A stretch of DNA of 64,000 nucleotides, taken from Phocaeicola faecalis. GTDB taxonomy: Bacteria > Bacteroidota > Bacteroidia > Bacteroidales > Bacteroidaceae. Below are positions 46,987 through 54,614 of this stretch, piece by piece; the first letter of the stretch is position 1; each line of letters opens with the position of its first letter. The DNA is taken from contig NZ_JADNRM010000007.1 of assembly GCF_021730445.1 (NCBI RefSeq), forward strand, positions 1 through 64,000, read 5' to 3'. Below the pieces are notes generated by a model. It made no database searches and was not told where the DNA came from. It worked only from the letters and a program-made list of their open reading frames with translations. The position numbers and the translations under genes were made by a program.

Positions 46987-47465
46987 AATGGGTCAGCTGC
47001 AAAAGTCCGTGTTTTGTCTCTTCTCCGCATCTATCCGAATATCAAACGACATAAAATTTTGAGTCACTTACTCCTCTAAGCTCAGAACGAAATCCTTTCA
47101 TCTCCATATCTCTTTATTATGGGAATATCAAGTGTTGAACTCCCTAAGCCGTTTCATTAGCCGGCCTAAGCGTTTTCGTCCTTTCGATTATGCCTGTCCA
47201 TTAGTCGGATTACTACAGTCTCCGGCAGCGGACTGTATAGTCCGTTGCAGTGGACCGTACAGTCCATTGCAGTAGACTGTACAGTCCATTGCCGCAGACT
47301 GTAATAATCTTCCGTTTAAAAGACCTTGGCTGACCCTAAGAAAAGGCTTACTCTTCCCTTCGTTTGTGATATGATATTTAAATCACCAAGAATAATGACT
47401 GTCCCCGAATGTGTATGCGTAAAAGAGAATTAGAAAATGTTAATCCCCAAGATTTCAAACTGAGC
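46987..47465. other. Non-coding interval between direct repeats
   Basis: About 480 bases between the NifX-like gene and the AraC gene without a convincing frame on either strand. It holds the palindromic 22-bp array (47207-47309). Nothing else was recognised. Confidence 0.6.
47207..47309. repeat. Array of five 14-bp palindromic units at 22-bp spacing
   Basis: The units are GGATTACTACAGTC (47207), GGACTGTATAGTCC (47230), GGACCGTACAGTCC (47252), AGACTGTACAGTCC (47274) and AGACTGTAATAATC (47296). Spacings are 23, 22, 22 and 22. The three inner units are near-perfect palindromes, and the outer two are inverted relative to each other, so the whole array can fold into one large hairpin. Confidence 0.8.
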
Positions 47466-47582
47466 CGTTTTATCTTCTTTTAATACAGATTGCACGGATT
47501 GATGCGGAATATAATACCTTTATTGTTTTGTGCAATTCGTCATCAATTCGTGCAATGCTTTTTTAATGCCGATAGTACTTAA
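47466..47582. repeat. 117-bp direct repeat, copy B
   Basis: Second copy of 46870-46986. It ends exactly on the stop codon of the AraC gene, with the same internal inverted repeat, slightly more diverged. Confidence 0.75.
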
Positions 47583-48505
47583 CATGTCTTTTTTCCCTTC
47601 TCACCCCGGTACTGCTGCGGCGATACTCCTAAATGCGCCTTCACATACTTGCCGAAGAAAGACTGATTAGAGAAATTGAACTCTTCGGCTATTTCCTTGA
47701 TAGACTTATCCGAATTCCTCAATTGATATTTAATGTGTTCCATGGCATGTTCATTAATCAAGTCCAACGGATTCCTGCCGCAAGTATCCTTAATGACCTT
47801 TGAAAGATACTTGGGACTATAGAAAAGAGCGTCGGCATAATAACTCACCGAACGATGCATTCCATTATCTGCCGCCAGTTTCTCGATAAAACGACGAAAT
47901 ATATACTCGTTCTGCTTGAGCCCGTTCTTCGGTTTATTTTCTATTTCCTCTTGTGGTATTTCTTTTGTAATAATGGCAATGATGTCGCATAAGATGGACG
48001 AAAACAGATACTTCATAGACTCTCTGTGATAAGGATGGGGCTTGCTGTTTATCTTGGTCATTATCAAATCCTTGTAATATTGGAAGATAATGTATTTGTT
48101 TTCCCCCACGTGCTTGATGGGATTGTTATGAAGATAAGTGGCAGTATTCCATGCATTCTTTCCCATCTTGAAAATGTGTTGCAGAAGATGAGTGGAGAAT
48201 CCCAATACGCTTATTTTGTGTTTCGGACTCAGCATTGTGTGGCTGATGATGACGGAAGGCATTCCGAAAATAAGGTCATTCTTTTGCAATTGATAAGTCT
48301 TGTTATTCATATCCAGTTGGATGCAACCCTCTATGCAGAAAATCAGCAGAAAACAATTCAGTCTGACAGCGTCATTACTATAAGGGATATTCTCTAAACT
48401 GTTTGCCACCAGAAAGTCGTCGTCCACATAGTCTACAAAGTTTTCGTTTGCTTTAAAGTCCTCTATACCGACATTCTTTATTATGCCTTTTTCCATAAGA
48501 TTCAT
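47579..48505 (-). CDS. AraC-family transcriptional regulator
   Basis: A 308-residue regulator. The N-terminal about 190 residues form a cupin-like sensing domain (LLIFCIEGCIQLDMNNKTYQL). The C-terminal AraC DNA-binding domain has two helix-turn-helix units, SVSYYADALFYSPKYLSKVIK and SIKEIAEEFNFSNQSFFGKYV, followed by the family ending GVSPQQYR. It is divergent from the RND efflux operon and probably controls it. M4 (48496) is an alternative start. Its stop lies in the 117-bp repeat. Confidence 0.9.
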   Translation of the reverse strand: MNLMEKGIIKNVGIEDFKANENFVDYVDDDFLVANSLENIPYSNDAVRLNCFLLIFCIEGCIQLDMNNKTYQLQKNDLIFGMPSVIISHTMLSPKHKISVLGFSTHLLQHIFKMGKNAWNTATYLHNNPIKHVGENKYIIFQYYKDLIMTKINSKPHPYHRESMKYLFSSILCDIIAIITKEIPQEEIENKPKNGLKQNEYIFRRFIEKLAADNGMHRSVSYYADALFYSPKYLSKVIKDTCGRNPLDLINEHAMEHIKYQLRNSDKSIKEIAEEFNFSNQSFFGKYVKAHLGVSPQQYRGEKGKKTC

Positions 48506-48677
48506 TTTTTAGTCACTGCAAAGTTGGCGAATAATGGGATAACCGATGTGTTCCATAATGCGCAATTACTGTTCGATATTTCCCTATCATACAGCGGCTT
48601 ATTATTAAAAAAGATAAATGGCGAAAATAGAACATTATCGGAGGAATATAGGTCACTCGGTCTTTCAGGCTTTGGTC

Positions 48678-48685
48678 TACTTTTG
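48678..48685 (+). promoter_or_regulatory. -7 box of RND efflux operon
   Basis: TACTTTTG fits TAnnTTTG, 29 bases before the MFP start at 48714. Confidence 0.5.
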
Positions 48686-48713
48686 CCGTCAGTTTTTAAT
48701 AAAGACAATCAAT

Positions 48714-49817
48714 ATGATAACAGTAAACAAAAAATGGATGCGACTGATGGGAGTAATCGGTTGTACATTGTGGATGACCTCCTGCAAGCAGGCACCGGAG
48801 GCGCAAACGAGTGCTAACTATGCAATAATGAAAGTAACTACTGCCGACAAGGAATTGTCTACTTCCTATTCGGCAACGATTCGCGGACGACAGGATATCG
48901 ACATTTATCCGCAAGTGTCGGGCACTATCGAACGGCTCTGCGTTTCCGAGGGTGAGAAGGTGCGCAAAGGGCAGTTGCTTTTCATCATCGACCAAGTGCC
49001 TTACAAAGCGGCACTGACAACAGCCCTCGCCAATGTGGAAGCTGCCAAGGCAGGACTTGCCACGGCTGAATTGACCTATACCAGCACAAAAGAACTGTAT
49101 GCCCAAAAGGTGGTTTCACAATATAATCTGAGAACTGCCGAAAACAATTATCTCACTGCCAAGGCGCAACTCTCGCAGGCACAGGCACAAGAAGTGAGTG
49201 CCCGCAACAACTTATCATACACAGAGGTGAAGAGTCCGAGCAACGGAGTGGTGGGTGCATTGCCTTTCCGTGCCGGCGCATTGGTAGGCCCTAGCATACA
49301 GCAACCGTTGACAACGGTTTCCGACAATTCGGATATGTATGTTTATTTCTCGATGACCGAGAACCAGCTTCTTTCGCTGACCCGCCAGTATGGTAGTATG
49401 GACGAGGCACTGAAGAATATGCCCGAAGTGGAACTCCGCCTCAATGATAATTCGGTGTATGACAAGCGTGGGATTATCGAATCCATCAGCGGAGTGATTG
49501 ACCGCCAGACAGGTACGGTGGTGGCGCGTGCCGTTTTCCCCAATGAGTCAAGATTGCTGCACAGTGGTGCATCGGGCAATGTGGTAATCCCCAGTGTCTA
49601 TAAAGATTGTATCGTCATCCCACAGGGTGCAACGGTGCGGATGCAGGACAAAACGATTGCCTACAAAGTGGTGGATGGCAAGGCTGTCTCTACATTGATT
49701 TCCGTGGCCGGCATCAATGACGGACGCGAATATGTCGTGCTCGACGGATTGAAAGCGGGCGATGAGATTATTTCCGAAGGTGCGGGATTGGTACGCGAAG
49801 GAACTGTGGTTAAATAA
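48714..49817 (+). CDS. RND efflux periplasmic adaptor (MFP) lipoprotein
   Basis: AcrA-like adaptor of a tripartite drug efflux pump, 367 residues. The lipoprotein signal ends LWMTSCK. It shows the biotinyl-lipoyl half motifs (IYPQVSGTIERLCVSEGEKVRKGQLLF and VKSPSNGVVGALPFRAGALVG), a coiled-coil hairpin between them (about residues 75-150) and beta-barrel and membrane-proximal domains. The frame is open upstream to 48618, but the signal peptide places the start at 48714. It is the first gene of adaptor-pump-channel. Confidence 0.93.
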   Translation: MITVNKKWMRLMGVIGCTLWMTSCKQAPEAQTSANYAIMKVTTADKELSTSYSATIRGRQDIDIYPQVSGTIERLCVSEGEKVRKGQLLFIIDQVPYKAALTTALANVEAAKAGLATAELTYTSTKELYAQKVVSQYNLRTAENNYLTAKAQLSQAQAQEVSARNNLSYTEVKSPSNGVVGALPFRAGALVGPSIQQPLTTVSDNSDMYVYFSMTENQLLSLTRQYGSMDEALKNMPEVELRLNDNSVYDKRGIIESISGVIDRQTGTVVARAVFPNESRLLHSGASGNVVIPSVYKDCIVIPQGATVRMQDKTIAYKVVDGKAVSTLISVAGINDGREYVVLDGLKAGDEIISEGAGLVREGTVVK

Positions 49818-49834
49818 GAAGGAGAACAATTGTC

Positions 49835-52800
49835 ATGAAAGGAAATATATTTATAAAAAGGCCGGTAATGGCTATCTCCATCTCCATTCTGATATTGGTG
49901 ATTGGATTGATTTCTCTTTTCTCATTGCCGGTGGAGCAATATCCCGATATCGCTCCTCCTACTGTGCAGGTATCCGCCACTTATACAGGAGCCGATGCCG
50001 ATGCTGTGATGAATAGTGTTATCATGCCGTTGGAAGAAAGTATCAACGGTGTGGAGGATATGATGTATATCACTTCTACTGCTACGAACGCGGGTACGGC
50101 TACCATCGAGGTGTATTTCAAACAGGGAACGGACCCCGATATGGCGGCTGTCAATGTGCAGAACCGAGTGTCCAAAGCTCAGGGTTTGCTGCCTGCCGAA
50201 GTGACGAAAATCGGTGTCACAACCCAGAAACGACAGACCAGCTTCTTGCAAATCAATGCGTTGGCAAGTACCGACGGACGTTATGACAAGATATTCCTGG
50301 GAAACTACATGGACATTAATATCATTCCTCAAATCAAGCGTGTAGAAGGAGTGGGCGATGTGATGATGTTGGGAGACACGTATAGTATGCGTATTTGGCT
50401 GCATCCGGAACGCATGGCGCAATACGGCCTTGTGCCTTCGGATGTCACGGCGGTGCTCGGCGAGCAAAATATCGAAGCGCCTACCGGCTCGTTGGGTGAG
50501 AATTCAAAGAATGTCTTTCAGTTCACCATGAAGTATCGCGGGCGATTGAAAAGCGTGGATGAATTCCGAAATACCGTAGTCCGTGCACAAGCCGACGGCT
50601 CTGTGCTCCGCCTGAAAGATGTAGCGGATGTGGAGCTGGGTACGCAGACCTATAGCTTCAGCAGTGAGATGGACGGCAAGCCCGCTGTCATGTTCATCGT
50701 GTTCCAGACGGCCGGCTCAAATGCTACCGCCGTGAACGAATCGATTTCAAAGCAGATGAAGGAAATGGAAAAGGATTTGCCTCAGGGCACCGAGTTTGTC
50801 AACATGATGAGCTCCAACGACTTCCTTTTCGCTTCTATACACAATGTGGTGGAAACGCTGGTAATCGCCATTATCCTGGTAGTTTTGGTAGTGTATTTCT
50901 TTCTCCAGGATTTTAAGAGTACACTCATCCCGTCCATCTCCATCATTGTATCGCTGATTGGAACCTTTGCCTGCCTGATGGCTGCGGGATTCAGTATCAA
51001 TATCCTGACGCTTTTTGCATTGGTGCTTGCCATCGGTACGGTGGTGGACGATGCCATTGTAGTGGTGGAAGCTGTTCAGGCCAAGTTCGATGCCGGATAT
51101 AAGTCGTCTTACTTGGCAACGAAAGATGCCATGGGCGATGTGACGATGGCTATCATTTCATGTACATGTGTCTTTATGGCAGTATTTATTCCTGTTACAT
51201 TTACAGGAGGAACTTCCGGAATCTTCTATACCCAGTTTGGTATCACGATGGCAACGTCCGTAGGTATCTCCATGATTTCGGCTCTGACTTTGTGTCCGGC
51301 ACTTTGTGCCATCATGATGCGTCCGTCAGATGGAACCAAGAGTGCGAAGAGCATCAACGGACGGGTGCGTGCGGCCTACAATGCTTCGTTTAATGCCGTA
51401 TTGGGAAAATATAAGAAAGGAGTGTTGTTCTTTATCCGCCGCCGGTGGATGGTATGGGCTTCGCTGGCAGCCACGATTGTACTGTTGGTTTACTTCATGA
51501 GTACTACCAAGACAGGTTTGGTTCCTCAGGAAGACCAGGGCGTTATCATGGTAAACATTGCTACCTCGCCGGGCAGTACCCTCGAAGAGACCAATAAGGT
51601 AATGGACAAACTGGAGGATATCCTGAAGAAGACGCCCGAAATAGAGCATTACTCACGTGTGGCAGGATACGGATTTCTTTCCGGTCAGGGAACTTCCTAT
51701 GGTTTGATTGTGATTCGTCTGAAAGACTGGGGCGAACGAAAGGGTGACGAACATACATCGGATGCGGTGGTAGCGCGGCTCAATGCGCAGTTCTATCAGA
51801 TTAAGGATGCACAGATATTCAGCTTCCAGCCCGGTATGATTCCCGGATACGGTATGGGTAACTCCATCGAACTGAACCTTCAAGACCGAACAGGCGGTGA
51901 CATGACTACCTTCTACAACTCGGTGATGCAGTTCCTCGGTGCACTCAATCAGCATCCCGAAGTGGCAATGGCTTATACATCATACGCCATGAATTTCCCG
52001 CAAATATCGGTGGATGTGGATGCAGCCAAATGCAAGCGTGCCGGTGTTTCTCCCGCGACGGTGCTCGATGCATTGGGCAGTTATTGCGGTGGTGCATATA
52101 TCTCCAACTATAATCAGTTTGGAAAGGTATATCGTGTCATGATGCAGGCGTCGCCCGAATACCGTCTGGATGAGCATGCCTTAAACAATATGTTTGTACG
52201 CAACGGTTCGGAGATGGCTCCTGTCAGCCAATTTGTTACCCTGAAGAAAGTGTTAGGTCCTGAGGTAGCCAATCGCTTTAACCTCTACAGTTCTATCACT
52301 GCCAATGTGAACCCGGCCGAAGGTTATTCTTCCGGTGAAGTGCAGAAAGTGATTGAAGAAGTGGCGGCGCAGACTTTACCGACAGGTTATGGTTATGAAT
52401 ATGGCGGTATGGCACGTGAGGAATCAAATAGCGGCGGCGGAAAGACCCTGTTCATTTATGCAGTGTGCGTATTGCTTATTTATCTGATTCTTTCTTGCCT
52501 CTATGAAAGCTTCTTCATTCCGTTTGCCGTCATCCTGTCCGTGCCTTTCGGACTGATGGGAAGTTTCCTGTTTGCGAAACTCTTTGGGCTGGAGAATAAC
52601 ATCTATTTGCAGACGGGGGTGATTATGCTGATCGGATTATTGGCGAAGACTGCCATCCTGATTACCGAATACGCCATCGAACGTCGCCGTAAGGGTATGG
52701 GTATTGTAGAGTCCGCCTATTCTGCCGCACAGGTTCGTTTGCGCCCTATCCTGATGACGGTGTTGACCATGATCTTCGGTATGCTTCCGTTAATGTTCTC

Positions 52801-53032
52801 CACCGGTGCGGGTGCAAACGGAAACAGTTCTCTGGGTACAGGCGTCGTGGGCGGTATGGCTGTCGGGACACTGGCATTACTCTTTGTCGTTCCTGTTTTC
52901 TATATCATCTTCGAGTTCCTGCAAGAGAAGATTCGCAAGCCGATGGAAGAGGAACCCGATGCGCAAGTGTTGTTAGAAAAGGAGAAAAGCTATGCGGAAA
53001 AGAGTGCTTTTGGCAATGAAGAAAAGAAATAA
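49835..53032 (+). CDS. RND efflux inner-membrane transporter (HAE1 type)
   Basis: AcrB-like proton-driven pump of 1065 residues and about 12 membrane helices. It opens MKGNIFIKRPVMAISISILI and carries the proton-relay aspartates in AIGTVVDDAIVVVEAV (helix 4) and the lysine in LIGLLAKTAILITEYA (helix 10). Two large periplasmic loops (after helix 1 and helix 7) follow the usual duplicated layout. It is 17 bases after the adaptor and 12 before the outer-membrane gene. Likely substrates are hydrophobic drugs or bile acids; this is inferred from the family. Confidence 0.96.
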   Translation: MKGNIFIKRPVMAISISILILVIGLISLFSLPVEQYPDIAPPTVQVSATYTGADADAVMNSVIMPLEESINGVEDMMYITSTATNAGTATIEVYFKQGTDPDMAAVNVQNRVSKAQGLLPAEVTKIGVTTQKRQTSFLQINALASTDGRYDKIFLGNYMDINIIPQIKRVEGVGDVMMLGDTYSMRIWLHPERMAQYGLVPSDVTAVLGEQNIEAPTGSLGENSKNVFQFTMKYRGRLKSVDEFRNTVVRAQADGSVLRLKDVADVELGTQTYSFSSEMDGKPAVMFIVFQTAGSNATAVNESISKQMKEMEKDLPQGTEFVNMMSSNDFLFASIHNVVETLVIAIILVVLVVYFFLQDFKSTLIPSISIIVSLIGTFACLMAAGFSINILTLFALVLAIGTVVDDAIVVVEAVQAKFDAGYKSSYLATKDAMGDVTMAIISCTCVFMAVFIPVTFTGGTSGIFYTQFGITMATSVGISMISALTLCPALCAIMMRPSDGTKSAKSINGRVRAAYNASFNAVLGKYKKGVLFFIRRRWMVWASLAATIVLLVYFMSTTKTGLVPQEDQGVIMVNIATSPGSTLEETNKVMDKLEDILKKTPEIEHYSRVAGYGFLSGQGTSYGLIVIRLKDWGERKGDEHTSDAVVARLNAQFYQIKDAQIFSFQPGMIPGYGMGNSIELNLQDRTGGDMTTFYNSVMQFLGALNQHPEVAMAYTSYAMNFPQISVDVDAAKCKRAGVSPATVLDALGSYCGGAYISNYNQFGKVYRVMMQASPEYRLDEHALNNMFVRNGSEMAPVSQFVTLKKVLGPEVANRFNLYSSITANVNPAEGYSSGEVQKVIEEVAAQTLPTGYGYEYGGMAREESNSGGGKTLFIYAVCVLLIYLILSCLYESFFIPFAVILSVPFGLMGSFLFAKLFGLENNIYLQTGVIMLIGLLAKTAILITEYAIERRRKGMGIVESAYSAAQVRLRPILMTVLTMIFGMLPLMFSTGAGANGNSSLGTGVVGGMAVGTLALLFVVPVFYIIFEFLQEKIRKPMEEEPDAQVLLEKEKSYAEKSAFGNEEKK

Positions 53033-53044
53033 TGTAAAAAGATT

Positions 53045-54406
53045 ATGAAGAAAATATTACTACTGACTACCGTTACTGCCCTGTTGAGCAGTTGCGGTAT
53101 ATATACCAAATATCAGCCTGAAACGACTGCACCCGATAACCTTTACGGTGAGGAGACGGCAGCAGTCGATACCACGAATCTGGGCAATGTGGATTGGCGT
53201 GAATTATTCACCGACCCGCAGTTGCAGGCGCTTATTGAGCAGGGGTTGGAAAGCAACACCGATTACCTGTCTGCACAGCTCCGTGTAGAAGAGGCGAAAG
53301 CCACACTGCTCTCTGCTAAGTTAGCTTTCCTTCCCTCGTTTTCCCTTGCTCCGCAAGGTACAGTGAGCAGTTTTGACAAGCAAAAGGCGGCACAGACTTA
53401 TTCTTTGCCCGTCACTGCCAGTTGGGAGCTGGATATCTTCGGTCGGATGCGTAACGCCAAGCGTCAGGCGAAGGCTTTGTATGCTCAGAGCCGGGACTAT
53501 CAACAGGCGGTCCGTACTCAGTTGATAGCAGGGATAGCCAATACTTATTATACCTTGCTGATGCTCGATGAACAACTGTCCCTGACTCAACAAACCGAAC
53601 AGGCTTGGAAAGAAACCGTGACCTCCGCCCGTGCCTTGATGGAAGCGGGGCAATACAATGAAGCGGGAGTTTCACAGATGGAAGCAACCTATTATAGTGT
53701 CCAGACTTCCGTCCTCGATCTGAAAGAGCAAATTAATCAGGTAGAAAACAGCCTTGCGTTGCTCCTTGCCGAAACGCCTCGTCATTATGAGCGCGGAACA
53801 TTATCTGCACAGCGTTTTTCGCAAGACCTTTCGGTAGGCATTCCCGTGCAGATGCTTGCCAACCGTCCCGATGTCCGTTCGGCAGAACGTTCGCTGGAAG
53901 CAGCATTCTATGGAACAAATCAGGCACGTTCTGCGTTTTATCCTTCCATTGTGTTGAGCGGGAGTGCCGGATGGACCAACGCTGCGGGAAGCATGATTGT
54001 CAATCCCGGTAAGTTCCTGGCTTCGGCTGTTGGCTCACTTACTCAACCGCTGTTTAACAGGGGCCAGGTCATCGCTCAATACCGCATATCGAAGGCACAG
54101 CAGGAAGAGGCTCGCCTTTCTTTCGAACAGGCTCTCTTGAATGCCGGCAGTGAGGTAAATGATGCATTGACCGCTTGCCAGACAAGCCGGGAGAAGACGG
54201 TGTTGTTTGATAAGCAGATAGTATCCTTGCAAAAAGCATTGAAAAGTACCTCCTTACTGATGGAACATGGAACTACAAACTATCTCGAAGTGCTGACCGC
54301 CCGGCAGACTTTGCTGAGTGCACAACTTTCGCAAACGGCCAACCGCTTCACCGAGATACAAAGTGTGATTAGTCTTTATCAGGCATTGGGAGGAGGAAGA
54401 GAATAA
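53045..54406 (+). CDS. RND efflux outer-membrane channel lipoprotein (NodT/OprM type)
   Basis: Outer-membrane exit duct for the pump, 453 residues with lipoprotein signal LLSSC (Cys about 17). It has the duplicated TolC-type repeats: VDWRELFTDPQLQALIEQGL at the start, ASWELDIFGRMRNAKRQAKA, and NRPDVRSAERSLEAAFYG opening the second half. It is the last gene of the operon. Confidence 0.94.
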   Translation: MKKILLLTTVTALLSSCGIYTKYQPETTAPDNLYGEETAAVDTTNLGNVDWRELFTDPQLQALIEQGLESNTDYLSAQLRVEEAKATLLSAKLAFLPSFSLAPQGTVSSFDKQKAAQTYSLPVTASWELDIFGRMRNAKRQAKALYAQSRDYQQAVRTQLIAGIANTYYTLLMLDEQLSLTQQTEQAWKETVTSARALMEAGQYNEAGVSQMEATYYSVQTSVLDLKEQINQVENSLALLLAETPRHYERGTLSAQRFSQDLSVGIPVQMLANRPDVRSAERSLEAAFYGTNQARSAFYPSIVLSGSAGWTNAAGSMIVNPGKFLASAVGSLTQPLFNRGQVIAQYRISKAQQEEARLSFEQALLNAGSEVNDALTACQTSREKTVLFDKQIVSLQKALKSTSLLMEHGTTNYLEVLTARQTLLSAQLSQTANRFTEIQSVISLYQALGGGRE

Positions 54407-54446
54407 GAAAGATATACTGTTATCTTCATAGCGATGAAGGCTAAAA

Positions 54447-54485
54447 GGGCTGCTCGGAAAGTGATTTTAGAGCAGCCCGCTTTCA
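54447..54485 (+). terminator. Terminator after efflux operon
   Basis: GGGCTGCTC and GAGCAGCCC form a 9-bp stem, 41 bases after the last stop. The T run is weak (CTTTC). Confidence 0.6.
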
Positions 54486-54548
54486 TCTTAATATATCTTC
54501 TTATGGAATATCAAGTTTTCAGACATGAGTCCTGAGTACTCAAAAACA

Positions 54549-54591
54549 AATCCCGAATATTCACATTTTAACAATGAATATTCGGGATTAT
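54549..54591. terminator. Bidirectional terminator-like hairpin before gcvP end
   Basis: AATCCCGAATATTC and GAATATTCGGGATT form a 14-bp stem with AT-rich flanks between the convergent efflux operon and gcvP. Confidence 0.65.
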
Positions 54592-54614
54592 ATTATTATG
54601 ATGCTGTTACGGAC

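Noticed and set aside
46862-47578. Repeats between NifX-like and AraC genes as a CRISPR array
   Set aside because: The 22-bp units have no unique spacers of CRISPR length, only five palindromic units exist, and no cas gene is nearby.
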